A stretch of 64,000 nt of DNA from Haliscomenobacter sp. (GCF_016718685.1 NZ_JADKCX010000030.1:1-64000); one strand, 5' to 3'. Shown: positions 9,496 through 19,870, counted from the stretch's first letter. Numbers and translations: made by a program. The notes: generated by a model not told the origin, from the sequence alone.

Positions 9496-11601
9496 ATGCA
9501 AGTTTTACCTGGCAAAAGTTACCCTTTGGGAGCTACCGTATATCCCGATGGCGTCAACTTTAGCTTGTACGCACCGAATGCGACGGAAGTGGAGTTGCTG
9601 CTTTTTGACCAGCACGATCACCACCGTCCCAAACACGTCATTACCCTTTCGGCCAAAACCCATCAGACTTTTTATTACTGGCACTGTTTCGTGCCGGGTC
9701 TTGAACACGGACAGGCATATGCCTACCGCGTACACGGGCCTTACATCCCCGATGCCGGCATCCGTTTTGATGGACAAAAAGTATTGCTTGATCCCTACGC
9801 CCTGGCCGTAGTGACCGATACCTGGGACCGCGAAAAAGCCCGCCACGCTGGTGACAATTGCGCTACTGCCCTCAAAGGCATCGTAGTAGATCCATATTTG
9901 TACGATTGGGAAGACGATGCGTCGCCCAACCATGCCTTCGAACGCACCATCATTTACGAGTTGCACGTTGGTGGATTTACCAAAGATCCCTCTTCTGGTT
10001 TGCCAGAGGAGATGCGCGGGACTTACCGGGGACTCATCGAAAAAATTCCCTACCTCAAGTCCTTGGGCATCACCGCCGTAGAATTATTGCCCATTCAACA
10101 GTTTGATCCATATGATGCTCCGCAAGGGCGACTGAATTATTGGGGCTACAGCCCCATTTCCTTCTTTGCACCACACAATGGTTACGCGATCAACCAAGAT
10201 CCGCTAGAGGCTTTGGATGAGTTTCGGGACATGGTCAAAGCTTTGCACAAAGCAGGGATCGAAGTTATTCTGGACGTGGTATTCAACCATACTGCCGAGG
10301 GTGATGAAAATGGCCCAACCTTCTCCTGGAAAGGAATGGCCAACCGCACTTATTACATGCTGTCGGAGGACAAACGCCATTACAAAAACTTCAGTGGTAC
10401 AGGCAATACCCTGAATGCCAACCATTCGGTAATTCGTCGGATGATTCGACACTGTTTGCGCTATTGGGCTGGGGTGATGCACATCGATGGTTTCCGCTTT
10501 GATTTGGCCTCGGTATTGAGTCGTGATAGCGATGGTCGGCCCATGACCAATCCGCCCCTCTTGTGGGAGATTGAATCTGACCCTGTGCTCGCCTCAAGTA
10601 AACTCATTGCCGAAGCCTGGGATGTCGAATTGTACCAGGTGGGTAATTTCATTGGCGACCGCTGGGCAGAATGGAACGGAAAATTCCGCGATCAGTTGCG
10701 GTCTTTCATCAAAGGCGACAGTGGCTACGCGGAAAGTATGATGCAATGCCTGCTGGCGAGCCCCGACCTTTTCCGCACCGCTGAACGCAATCCCAATCGC
10801 AGCATCAATTTTGCTACCTGTCATGATGGCTTTACCCTGAACGACCTGGTGAGCTACAACCATAAACACAACCTGGCCAATGGTGAAGGCAACCGTGATG
10901 GCCACAACGATAACCGCAGCTGGAATTGTGGCGTAGAAGGGCCAACCCAGGATCCAGAGATTGACGCTCTGCGTTTGCAACAGATCAAAAACTGTTTTGC
11001 TATCTTGTTGCTTGCCCAAGGAACCCCAATGATTTTGATGGGTGACGAAGTGCGTCGTACCCAAGGAGGAAACAACAACGCCTATTGCCAAGACAACCCC
11101 ACCTCCTGGTTTGACTGGACCCAGGTAGATAAAGAGACCGATCTACTGCGTTTTGTGCGGGAAATGATTCGCATCAACATGACTTCCCCTTATTTTCAAG
11201 AAGCACATTTCCTCAATAGCCACCATACCACCGTCAATTGGCACGGAATACGTCCGGGTGAACCCGACTGGGGTGATGATTCACGCAGCCTGGCCTTTTC
11301 ACTGTACAATCCGGCTTATGCTGAAGAAATTTATGTGGTCATGAATACCTTCTGGGAAAGCCTCGAATTTGAACTGCCCACTCCATTAGGGCATGAGGCT
11401 GCCGTCTGGCACCGACTGCTGGATACCGCTTTGGCCAGCCCATACGACATCACTAGTGTTACGCCTGACGAGCATTTGGTATCAAATCTGTACACAGTTG
11501 CTCCGCGCTCAGTGGTGATGCTCATCGCCAAAAGCACTGTAGAACAACCCTGGATGTCCACGCGGGAAATGAGTTATGATCGCTTGGTGAGAGATGAGTG
11601 A
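9496..11601 (+). CDS. glgX: Glycogen debranching enzyme GlgX (GH13 isoamylase type)
   Basis: 701 residues, the usual length for GlgX. An N-terminal CBM48-like domain (LGATVYPDGVNFSLYAPNA) is followed by a GH13 TIM barrel with the four conserved regions: DVVFNHT, the nucleophile Asp in GFRFDLAS, the acid Glu in LIAEAWD and the transition-state Asp in TCHDGFTL. The motif MGDEVRRTQGGNNNAYCQDN is characteristic of GlgX/isoamylase. It removes alpha-1,6 branches from glycogen limit dextrin in the cytosol. No other glycogen genes are nearby. Its 3' end overlaps the convergent DJ-1/PfpI gene by 28 bases. Confidence 0.95.
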   Translation: MQVLPGKSYPLGATVYPDGVNFSLYAPNATEVELLLFDQHDHHRPKHVITLSAKTHQTFYYWHCFVPGLEHGQAYAYRVHGPYIPDAGIRFDGQKVLLDPYALAVVTDTWDREKARHAGDNCATALKGIVVDPYLYDWEDDASPNHAFERTIIYELHVGGFTKDPSSGLPEEMRGTYRGLIEKIPYLKSLGITAVELLPIQQFDPYDAPQGRLNYWGYSPISFFAPHNGYAINQDPLEALDEFRDMVKALHKAGIEVILDVVFNHTAEGDENGPTFSWKGMANRTYYMLSEDKRHYKNFSGTGNTLNANHSVIRRMIRHCLRYWAGVMHIDGFRFDLASVLSRDSDGRPMTNPPLLWEIESDPVLASSKLIAEAWDVELYQVGNFIGDRWAEWNGKFRDQLRSFIKGDSGYAESMMQCLLASPDLFRTAERNPNRSINFATCHDGFTLNDLVSYNHKHNLANGEGNRDGHNDNRSWNCGVEGPTQDPEIDALRLQQIKNCFAILLLAQGTPMILMGDEVRRTQGGNNNAYCQDNPTSWFDWTQVDKETDLLRFVREMIRINMTSPYFQEAHFLNSHHTTVNWHGIRPGEPDWGDDSRSLAFSLYNPAYAEEIYVVMNTFWESLEFELPTPLGHEAAVWHRLLDTALASPYDITSVTPDEHLVSNLYTVAPRSVVMLIAKSTVEQPWMSTREMSYDRLVRDE

Positions 11602-12266
11602 ACCGCAATTTCTGCTACAATTTTTCGCCGCTCTTCTTGATAGGGAGCGGCCATTGCCTGTACTTTTTTTACAATTTCTTCGGTAGCGCAAGACGGATGC
11701 CCACTATCAAAAGGTGGCTGCGGATTGTATTCCATCATCAACTGAATGGCTTCTGCAGTCGCTTTACCAAACAACTCAGCCGCCAGCGCCAATCCAAAAT
11801 CGATGCCCGCTGTAACGCCACCGCCGGTGATGCGGTTGCGGTCTTGCACTACACGGTCTGTGCGAACATCCACCCCAAACATCCGCAACAAGTCCAGCGA
11901 AAGCCAATGGGTGGTGGCCTGATAGCCTTCCAACAAACCTGCAGCAGCCAAAATCAAGGCTCCTGTGCATACCGAGGTGACGTACGCTGCTTGTATACTT
12001 TGCTGCCGCAAAAAATTGAGCATGACGTCGTCCGTCAGGCAGGCATTGATGCCAGGGCCACCCGGCACACAAATAACATCCAATTGGGGAGAATCAGCAA
12101 AACTACAATTGGGCAAAATGCTCAAACCTTTTTCAGTTGCGATCGGGTCGAGGGTGTGGGCCAATAGTAAAACCTGGGTATCCGGCAGTCGGGCAAAAAC
12201 TTCGTAAGGGCCAGTCAGGTCGAGTTGGGTGAGCTGAGGAAAGAGAATGAAGCCGATGGTTTTCAT
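11574..12266 (-). CDS. DJ-1/PfpI family protein (AraC-associated amidotransferase-like type)
   Basis: The start at 12266 (MKTIGFILFPQLTQLDLTGP) is chosen because the fold begins there; the open frame upstream only runs antisense through an intergenic stretch and the next gene. The domain has the nucleophile elbow Cys in VTSVCTGALILAAAG and the preceding VPGGPGI loop, followed by THW and GGGVTAGIDFGLAL as in isocyanide hydratase-like and transcriptional-regulator-associated members. About 230 residues, cytosolic. The substrate is not known; isonitrile hydratase is one possibility. It follows the broken FAD/Fe-S gene by about 60 bases on the same strand and ends inside the 3' end of glgX. Confidence 0.85.
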   Translation of the reverse strand: MKTIGFILFPQLTQLDLTGPYEVFARLPDTQVLLLAHTLDPIATEKGLSILPNCSFADSPQLDVICVPGGPGINACLTDDVMLNFLRQQSIQAAYVTSVCTGALILAAAGLLEGYQATTHWLSLDLLRMFGVDVRTDRVVQDRNRITGGGVTAGIDFGLALAAELFGKATAEAIQLMMEYNPQPPFDSGHPSCATEEIVKKVQAMAAPYQEERRKIVAEIAVHSSLTKRS

Positions 12267-12328
12267 GGTCTCGATGGGTTTTATAGTAATTTGGTGTAAA
12301 GGTATTGGGAACATGAGTCGGTTCCAAA

Positions 12329-15052
12329 TCACCTCAACGCCGCCCACAATACCTCCGCCGGATGCAATGCCTTTTTCCCCGTTCCATCCAAAATCTGGTG
12401 CCGGCAACTCGTACCCGGTGCTGCAATAATTTCCTCTGCTGCTGCTCCACGTACGGCCGGGAACAACACCAATTCCCCTACCTGCATACTCACTTCGTAA
12501 TGCTCTTTTTCGTAGCCAAAAGAACCAGCCATGCCACAACAACCCGATGGAATCAATTCCACGCTGTAATTGCGTGGCAGCGCTAAAATCTGCGCTGTTG
12601 CCTCCGCACCGACGATCGCCTTCTGGTGGCAATGGGCGTGTACTTTCACTTTTTTAGGTGCCGTAGTGAAATCTTCCGCGCTGATGCGGCCAGCCTGGGC
12701 TTCGCGTACTAAAAAGGATTCCAGCAAAAAGGTATGTTGCCCCAAAGCCGTGGCCGCCGCAATTCGGGTTGGAGCAACCAAGCGGGGAAACTCATCTCTA
12801 AAACCTAGGATGGCCGAAGGCTCGACACCCACTAAGGGGCTATCTGCATTGAGCAAGTCTTTGAAAAAACCAAATTGGCAACAGCCAAAGCGCGGGCTTC
12901 GCGTAACATTCCCTTTGAAAAATAAGCCCGTCCACTATCTGGATGTGCGGGCATTTCTACTTGATAACCTAGGCGCAGCAGCAACTTAATGGCCGTTTGA
13001 CCAATGGCTGGATCGTTGTAATTGGTGAACTCGTCACAATAAAAGTAGACCTTGCCTTTGGGTATCCCTGTCACAGGCAGCATTTTACCCTCGCGGTTCC
13101 ACCAACTGCGCAAGCTACGCCCTACCGGAGGCAAAGACCGTTGAGTGGCCACACCGAGGATTTTTTTGATCAAGCCACCAATGGACTTACTGCCCAAAAC
13201 AGCATTACTCAAGCCTGGGGTCAAAGCTGCCAGTTGATTGATTTTACCAATGTTGCCAAAAACCCGGCTGCGGAAGGGTGTCCCATTGGCTTGCTGATAG
13301 TGGTACAAAAATTCGGCTTTCAGCGTAGCCATGTCCACGTTAGAAGGGCATTCCGATTTACATCCTTTACAAGACAGACACAAGTCCATCGCTTCATACA
13401 CCTCGGGATGATCGAAGGGGTTCGATTTGGTGTTCATGGTCAAAAACTCCCGCAAGGCATTGGCACGGGCTCGGGTGGTGTCCTTTTCGTTGCGTGTAGC
13501 CATGTAACTGGGGCACATGGTTCCTCCGGAAAAGGCCAACTTGCGGCAATCACCTGAGCCATTGCATTTTTCTATAGCTTCCAGCAAACTTCCTGCCTCC
13601 GAATAGTCAAAAACGGTAGGAATGGCTTGTTCGGGTGGATCTTTTTCGTGCCGTAAGGAAGTATGCATCGGGGGTGCATCGACTATTTTACCGGGATTAA
13701 AAATGTGCGTGGGGTCCCAGGTTGCTTTGATGCGGCGCAGAATTTGATAGTTTTTTTCGCCCACCATGATGGGGATAAACTCGCCGCGCACACGACCATC
13801 ACCGTGTTCACCACTGAGTGATCCACGGTATTTTTTCACCAAATGGGCGGAAGCTTCGGCAATGGCGCGCATTTCGGCCACTCCTTCGGCAGTTTTTAGA
13901 TCGACCGAAGGGCGCAGGTGCAACTCGCCAGCCCCGGCGTGAGCGTAATACACCACTTTTTGGTCAAACTGCTTCATCAGCTCCGCGAATTCCTCGATGT
14001 AAGCGGGTAAATCGGGTAGGTCGACGGCCGTGTCTTCTACAAACTCGATGGTTTTTTTGTCGCCCTTTATGTTGGACAAAACGCCAAATCCGGCAGCGCG
14101 CAGCGCCCATACACTTTTGCTTTGAGGGGCATATACCTTGGGATAGTGGTAACCCAGGCCTTTTTCACGCATATCCTGGATCATGGCATCTGCCTTCGCT
14201 TCGGCTTCAGCGATGGTTTTACCTCGAAATTCGATCATCAATACTGCCTCGGGATCGCCCTGGATGAAGAAGCGATAGCGTACCCTCTGAACCACAAATC
14301 ATGGTGGCAAAATTAAAGGGTTTTCCTGCTGGGTCAAAAGGTTGTTGGCGCAGCAACAGGTCAATGGCGTAGCCCGTATTACGGCGGTGGATGCTGGGTT
14401 TGGGGTATTGCGAGCGGATTTCTTCCCGTACTTCCGCCGGGCTTAACTCGGCCAACATATGGCGGTACAATTGTCCCTCCAGGGTGTCGAGTTGCAGTTT
14501 TCCCTCTAGTTCAGTGGCACTCAAGGGCCCAAATACGGCCTCGGAGCCGTCGCTGAGCACAGTGTGTAGCTCGATCACGTGGTCGCGTGTAGAACCATAC
14601 ACAATGGAGGTGGTCCCACAGGAATTGTTGCCCACCATGCCCCCCAACATACAGCGGTTGGCGGTGGAGGTGTTGGGGCCAAAATAAAGGCCATACGGCT
14701 GCAAGTGCCGATTGAGCTCGTCGCGAATCACCCCAGGCTGCAAACGCACCGTTTGTTCCTCGACGTTTACCTCCAGGATTTTGGTAAAATGTTTCGAAAC
14801 GTCTACCACGATTCCCTCCCCGACGCATTGCCCCGCCAGGGAAGTTCCGGCAGTGCGCGGAATGAGCGAAGTATGGTTTTGACGCGCAAAAGTGATCAGT
14901 TTTTTGAGGTCGGCCACTGAGCACGGCAGTGCCACAGCCAAGGGATAGGCTTTATAAATTGAGCCATCGGTGGCGTATAAGGCGCGAAGCAGGCTGTCGT
15001 AGTGCAGTTCTCCTTCCAGTTGACCAGCCAGTTGGGCGAGTGCTTGTTGCAT
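12329..15052 (-). pseudogene. FAD-linked oxidase / 4Fe-4S dehydrogenase (GlcD-GlpC fusion type, D-lactate or glycolate dehydrogenase-like), broken
   Basis: Three frames together encode one protein of more than 900 residues. 14219-15052 holds the FAD-binding PCMH domain (IPRTAGTSLAGQ, NTSTANRCMLGGMVGNNSCG). 12832-14295 holds the C-terminal half of the oxidase domain (HAGAGELHLRP, GSLSGEHGDGRVRGEF) and an Fe-S module with CLSCKGCKSECP. 12329-12870 holds the cysteine-rich CCG domain (HAHCHQKA, GCCGMAGSFGYEK). The 12864-12869 break is a homopolymer loss of one base. The break near 14283 differs: GSEGTL abuts RYRFFIQGDPEA, and roughly 60-70 residues normally lying between are missing along with the frame. 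The enzyme would feed electrons from a 2-hydroxy acid to the respiratory chain. It is probably non-functional as written. Confidence 0.85.
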
Positions 15053-15190
15053 GTATAACGAATTGTTGAGGGGAAAGATAAGGGAAATTGGGGGTTAGGT
15101 GGATTGCTGGCAGGAAATAATCTTGTACCCTTCAATTTTATCCAGGTTCGAGGAGTCAATCAATTAGGGGAATTCTCTGGGTCAATCGAA

Positions 15191-15360
15191 CTAGATCCTC
15201 CAATACTCAGGTTTGTGGGCGGCAATTTGCTGGCGCTTCATTTCGCGTAAACCCCACTGGTTTTGAATGGATTCAATTTCGTAAAATGCCCGTTCTTCTT
15301 TGTCTTTGATCCGAGTTAACATTTGATAATGAGACCAACTTAATTGGAAATCAGGTGTGT
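15191..15360 (-). pseudogene. Remnant of a DUF1016 (YhcG-type PD-(D/E)XK nuclease) gene
   Basis: On the minus strand an open stretch reads FQLSWSHYQMLTRIKDKEER, then AFYEIESIQNQWGLREMKRQ, then QIAAHKPEYWRI and a stop at 15191-15193. This matches the conserved N-terminal DUF1016 motif (LSWSHY..L..I.....R.FYE.E....WS.RELKRQI). The nuclease domain is missing after it. Upstream coding stops being recognisable exactly where a 27-base palindrome begins. It is a decayed fragment, not a working gene. DUF1016 proteins are often found with restriction or mobile-element genes, so this may mark an old insertion or deletion site. Confidence 0.7.
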
Positions 15361-15558
15361 AATTCCGCAGACAGTGTCTGCGGAATTGGGTATGAAGATA
15401 AAATGCCTCATTTGTTCAAGGTTTCCGCTGAAAAGCCTTTTACAACTCTCGTTGTAAACTCGCGCTTTTGGATTACAGCTCCATATGTTGCCGACCTCTC
15501 CTCTGGTCTTCTTCTACAATCCCCCCGCGTTTCCGGTTTGATTCATGCTCCGAAGCAT
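15361..15558. repeat. Cluster of three palindromes in an otherwise non-coding stretch
   Basis: A perfect inverted repeat with 13-base arms and a one-base centre (AATTCCGCAGACA) lies at 15361-15387. A second with 8-base arms (TTTACAAC/GTTGTAAA) is at 15439-15458. A third with 5-base arms (ATGCT/AGCAT) is at 15545-15558. An open frame of 81 codons crosses this stretch but has no recognisable family and no signal. The spacing of several hairpins suggests a folded RNA or a decayed mobile repeat. Apart from the DUF1016 remnant next to it, nothing else was seen between 15053 and 15633. Confidence 0.6.
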
Positions 15559-15633
15559 TTTGTCGGGCTTGACGAAGAATCTATTGTATATCGTCGATGA
15601 GTTCCATGCATGTCAATTTTTCTAAAACGCACC

Positions 15634-18274
15634 TTACTCCACCTTAAAAACCTTATGCCCCTCATCACCCCCAGCCTTCAAATACGCCACCAAATCTTTC
15701 AACTCCTCTTTATTCAGTGGGTTGATCAAACCAGGGAGCATGGACGAAACCGTAGAATAGTTTTTACTGACTACGTTTTTCTTGGCCACTTTGACCAAAA
15801 AATCGGGGGTGTAGGGATTTTGCGACACGTAATAAAAATCATCGTCCTGATTGGCAATTTTGCCCACCAGGCTCTCTCCATTTTTTAGTTGAAATTGAGT
15901 CGCAGCGTATTGGTCGGAGATGGTTTTGCTGGGGTCGATGATCGCCTCCAGGATGTCTTTGGTGCTGAATCGGGTGCCAATTTGGGAGAGATCCGGGCCG
16001 ATGTTTCCTCCTTCACCCTTCATGGCATGGCAGCGTGCGCAAGTCGTGGCCACGTACATGGCCTTGCCGCGTTTGAAGTTTCTTTGGCTGAGTTCTGCGG
16101 TAAAGATGGTGTCCATATCCGCTAGTTTGTAGTTTTTCCCTGGGCCTTTAGGGTAATCCTCCTGGGTCAGGTCATTGCCAGATTCGGTCAGCAGGTCACC
16201 GCCGGAAAGTTTGTCGTACTCGCTTTTTTTGTTGGCGGGAACGTTGGCAAGAGCCATTTTCCGGGCTTTATCAATGAACCCCACATAACTGTTGCCACCC
16301 CGGTAGGCAAATGCTTTTTGGTACCAGGCAAAATATTGTTCTCTCAAGGCCGGAGTCCATCCGATTTTGGCCTTGGCCAGCATAATGGCCAGGTAGGTTT
16401 GCTGGGGGGCGGGCATTTTTTCCAACATTTTGGCAATGTCCAGGCCGTATTGGGGATTGCGCAGAATCAAGTCCTCTGAGTTTGTCGCGATGTCTTCATT
16501 GGGATTGGCCTGCTCTTTTTATCCATCAAAGCCAGGGTTTTGGGCAAAACCGATGGCGCTTCCAAAAACACGAGCAGTCGGCAATAGGCCCGGTTCAGTT
16601 CGTTGGAAGTACTGGGGTATCGGGCATCCAACAAAGCCACAATTTTACTTTTCTGCTTGGGTTCAGGCATGCCAAAACGCGCAAAAACCAATTCGTATGC
16701 CCGAAGCACGTCAAGTTGCTGGGAGGGAGAGATTTTGGTAAAATTGATCCCGTTTAAAGCATTCAAAATGGCAGTTTTATCAGTTTCTGTTCCGCTGCGG
16801 GTCAGGCCGATTAGGGCATTCGTGAGCGCCTGCGGTCTCGTTTCCGCCAAGGCTTTGGCTTTCCAGGTTCCGACGGGCTGATGCTCAAGCGCAATTCTGG
16901 CAGCATACCGGATGTTGCGATCGGAATGCCCGAGGTGAGCCCAAACGGCATTGATGGCTTCAGGGTTTGGGGAGGTATGGAAAGCCTCGATTTTTCTTCT
17001 CAATTTATTCTCCTCCGTCAAGGTTGTTGTTCCCGCACTGGCGGTGGGTTCCGCTCCCTGATAATAGACCCGGTACAAATCTGATTCAAGCCTGCGGCCT
17101 CCGGTCAAAAAATACAGGGCGCCATCGGGGCCAATCGCACCGTCGGTCAGGGGCAGGGGCACTCCCGACAAAAATTCCTCGCGGGTAGCAGTGTAAGTGG
17201 AGCCACTGGGTTTGAGGTGGATGGCGTGGATGATGCCAAAACTCCAGTCAAAAGCCAGTAGCGTTTGTTTGTACTTGGCGGGGAATTTTGCTTCTTTGGC
17301 ATAAAGCAAGTTGGTTGGCGAGCCTTGGCCAATGTTGATGACGGGCGGTAAATTGTCGGGATAGCTGGCCGACCACTTGCCATTACCCGTTCGCCAGCCA
17401 AACTCCGAGCCACTGGTGGCATGACAAATCCGCGTAGGGCGGTACCAGGGCAGGCCAAAATCCCATTCCATGTCGGCGTCGTACACAAAAAGATCGCCCA
17501 CATCGTTGAAGGCCAGATCAAAAGGATTGCGGTAACCTGCGGAAACCAGCTCCCATTTTGTACCCTCAGGATTGACATTGGCCACCCATCCGCCCGGTTC
17601 TTTGCGGTCGTTGGCATGCCCGCGAGGGTCTTTTATTTCGGGGAAAAGATTGTCGTATTTCCAGGTTTTGGGCAGTTTATAAGCGTCCATTTCCGGCAAA
17701 TCGGTAAAATTTCCACAAATCACATACAGCGATTGTTTGTCGGGAGAAAGTTTGATGCTGTGCGGGCCGTGTTCGCCATCTCCTTTGAGGGTTTTTAAGA
17801 GGGTTAGTTTGTCAAACTGATCGTCCCCATCCGTATCCTGCAAACGGTAAAAACCACTGGATTTGGGCAGGCTCTTGCTGGAACGGTTATTGACCATCAC
17901 GTACAAGCTGTTGAAGGCGTACAACAAGCCATGCGCAGCTCCAAAATTGAGGGTGTCGTTCTCCAGTTTTATCTTTTCGATTTTAGGGGTCAGGTCTTTC
18001 GCGCCTATCGCCGGAATTTCCAGGCGATAAATCCCGCCGTATTGATCCGAAGCCAACATCCGCCCTTTGTCATCAAAACACATCGACACCAGGAACCTTC
18101 TTTGTTTTCCGAGGGACTATAGAGGTGTTCGGCCACAAAATCCGGCGGAAGTTTCAGGTTATCGGTTTTGGGCTGAATGGCCGGGGGTGTATACCTCAAC
18201 ACCCGATACGAACCCGCTCCCAATAAAATAATGGGCAGCCATACATACAAACTAATTTTACCCAACCGATTCAT
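15634..18274 (-). pseudogene. Membrane-anchored dehydrogenase (Pirellula/Verrucomicrobium type) with C-terminal cytochrome c domain; two frameshifts
   Basis: Three frames join into one protein of about 880 residues. An N-terminal membrane or signal segment (LGKISLYVWLPIILLGAG) is followed by a beta-propeller glucose/sorbosone-dehydrogenase-like domain (DTDGDDQFDKLTLLK, GWVANVNPEGTKWELVSAGY, GEHGPHSIKLSPD), HEAT-like repeats, and a c-type heme domain with CARCH (TTCARCHAMKGEGGNIGPDL) of the Pirellula-type heme-binding family. The breaks at 18089-18090 (CC) and 16516-16520 (T5) are each cured by one base (GSWVSMCFDD; MDKKEQANPNEDIATNS). It would oxidise a sugar or alcohol in the periplasm and pass electrons to the heme. 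It is the last gene of the 26.1-15.6 kb minus-strand cluster. Confidence 0.8.
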
Positions 18275-18284
18275 AAGTAGTAGT

Positions 18285-19229
18285 TTAAAGGTCTTTTAAA
18301 TTAAAAATACAACCTGGCTGCGGGGCTTGTTCCCGCAAAATGGCCAAAACGTTGTTTACCGTACTCACACACATGTTTCTGTAAGTCGTAGCACTCAGGC
18401 TACTCACATGGGCGGTAATGAGCGCTTTAGGGTGTGCAATCAATGGATCGTCGGCAGCAGGAGGTGGTGAAGTAGGCACATCTGCGCCATATCCAGCCAG
18501 CCTTCCGGTATTGAGGGCATCCACCAGCGCTGCTTTATTGACGATTTGGCCACGAGCAGTGTTGATGATGATGCAGGAAGGTTTGACCAGCGCTAATGCT
18601 TCGGCATTGATCAAATTTTCCGTTTCAGCATTCAAAGGCAAATGAATGGAGATGATGTCGGCAGTTGCCAACAGTTGATCTTTTGACACGTGTTGATACG
18701 ACACCTCTTTCGGCGATTTGGCCCAATAAATGACCCGCATGCCCAGGGCTTCGGCAATTTTGGCCACTTTTAGACCGATGTTGCCCAGTCCCAGAATCCC
18801 CAGGGTCTTCTCTCCTACTTCATCACTTTGGAAGGCACTGCGTGCTGCCCAGTTTCCACTTTTGACATCATTGAGTGCCTGATAAAGATTGCGTTGCAGC
18901 ATCAGCATCAGGGCAATGGCGTGTTCGGCTACGGTGGAGGCGTTGGAACCAGGAGCGTTCACAACTTTGATCTTTCTTTTGCTGGCTTCGCTAACATTCA
19001 CGTTGTCGAGGCCAACACCACAACGGGCGGCGACCTGGAGGTTTGGGCAGGCGTCCAGCAATTGGAGGTTGACTTGCCCAAGTCCACGGGTAATGACAGC
19101 GTCGATGTTGCCCAACACTTCAGCAGGAGGTAGTCCGGCAAAAGCGGTATACACTTTGATGTCTTCCGCCTCACTGAGCAGTTGATTGGCTTCGTCGGCA
19201 ATGGTTTCGAGCAGTAGGATGTTTTTCAT
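18285..19229 (-). CDS. D-isomer-specific 2-hydroxyacid dehydrogenase family protein (phosphoglycerate dehydrogenase-like)
   Basis: 314 residues, complete. The catalytic domain (RCGVGLDNVNV, then NAPGSNASTVAEHAIALML) is followed by a Rossmann NAD-binding motif GILGLGNIGLKVA near residue 145, the substrate/catalytic Arg in NTARGQIVN and the catalytic His in ITAHVSS. The catalytic Glu normally found in a DVFxxEP motif is not visible: the segment reads ADVPTSPPPAADDPL, with Ser where SerA has Glu. It probably reduces or oxidises a 2-keto/2-hydroxy acid in the cytosol, with altered chemistry or speed. It sits 10 bases before the dehydrogenase-cytochrome gene and after a hairpin repeat, inside the sugar-acid-like cluster. 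It is unlikely to be the serine-pathway SerA because of context and the lack of an ACT domain. Confidence 0.85.
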   Translation of the reverse strand: MKNILLLETIADEANQLLSEAEDIKVYTAFAGLPPAEVLGNIDAVITRGLGQVNLQLLDACPNLQVAARCGVGLDNVNVSEASKRKIKVVNAPGSNASTVAEHAIALMLMLQRNLYQALNDVKSGNWAARSAFQSDEVGEKTLGILGLGNIGLKVAKIAEALGMRVIYWAKSPKEVSYQHVSKDQLLATADIISIHLPLNAETENLINAEALALVKPSCIIINTARGQIVNKAALVDALNTGRLAGYGADVPTSPPPAADDPLIAHPKALITAHVSSLSATTYRNMCVSTVNNVLAILREQAPQPGCIFNLKDL

Positions 19230-19260
19230 GCTTGATCGTGCTTAAGGCTAGGCGGTGTAG

Positions 19261-19360
19261 CTTAGGTGCGTCTTTGGTGTCTAAGGTTTCAAATGTGGTG
19301 AATGATATTTTTTCCATTTTCACCACCTTAGAAACTTTAGACACCAAGGAAACACCTAAG
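19261..19360. repeat. Long intergenic hairpin, CTTAGGTNN family, copy 2
   Basis: The element is bounded exactly by CTTAGGTG at 19261 and CACCTAAG at 19360. The arms pair with scattered mismatches, with the centre near 19307. The left arm holds the units CTTTGGTGT, CTAAGGTTT and CAAATGTGG. It lies between two minus-strand genes, 24 bases after the VOC stop codon and about 31 bases before the dehydrogenase start, so it is internal to the cluster. Confidence 0.88.
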
Positions 19361-19384
19361 CAAAAGCAAATTACAGGAGGAAAC

Positions 19385-19870
19385 TTAATTGTGGTACAAG
19401 GTCGCGTCTTTTGACTTGTAGCCCCTAAAATCATTGCGTCCAGAAACGTAAATACCCGCCTGAAACAGCTCATCTTCAAAAATTGCCGGATCAATTTCCG
19501 AACCAGGTTTGCAAGAAAGCTCCAACAAGTTACCCGAAGGATCACGCACAAACATTTGAATCGGGCCATCGGGCAATTGTCTCACTTTACCCCAGGGAGA
19601 AGTATCGACGACGCCCAATTCTTTCATCCGCCAAAAGATGGCGTTGATGTCGTCTACTTGCATACAGATATGCCCTCGGAACGAAAACACATCGTCCCAC
19701 TCAGTGAGATGGAGCTGCTGGGTTTCGTTGATTTTAAAGAAGGCGGTAGGATAATCGAATAAAAAGGCCGGAATGATTTCAAGCCCCAATTCTTTCTCGT
19801 AAAATTCACAGGCAGCTTCGAGGTTGCTCACCACGAGTGCCACATGATTGATGCCGATTGCTTTTGCCAT
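19385..19870 (-). CDS. VOC (glyoxalase/bleomycin-resistance fold) family protein
   Basis: 161 residues with one glyoxalase-fold unit pair: GINHVALVVSNLEAACEFYE at the N-terminus (metal-ligand His at position 9), HLTEWDDVFSFRGHICMQVD in the middle, and FVRDPSGNLLELSC with the final Glu ligand. Such proteins are metal-dependent dioxygenases, isomerases or lyases. The exact reaction cannot be inferred. It lies between the enolase-superfamily gene (about 40 bases upstream) and the 2-hydroxyacid dehydrogenase, so a role in the same catabolic route is likely. The C-terminal 25 residues extend beyond the usual fold. Confidence 0.88.
   Translation of the reverse strand: MAKAIGINHVALVVSNLEAACEFYEKELGLEIIPAFLFDYPTAFFKINETQQLHLTEWDDVFSFRGHICMQVDDINAIFWRMKELGVVDTSPWGKVRQLPDGPIQMFVRDPSGNLLELSCKPGSEIDPAIFEDELFQAGIYVSGRNDFRGYKSKDATLYHN

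Noticed and set aside
12267..12632. N-terminal extension of the DJ-1/PfpI protein
   Set aside because: The open frame upstream of 12266 covers an intergenic stretch and another frame of the FAD/Fe-S gene, and the DJ-1 fold starts at the Met at 12266.
15355..15600. Plus-strand open frame of 81 codons in the palindrome region
   Set aside because: It crosses three palindromes, has no signal, no recognised family and an amino-acid pattern consistent with chance reading of repeats.
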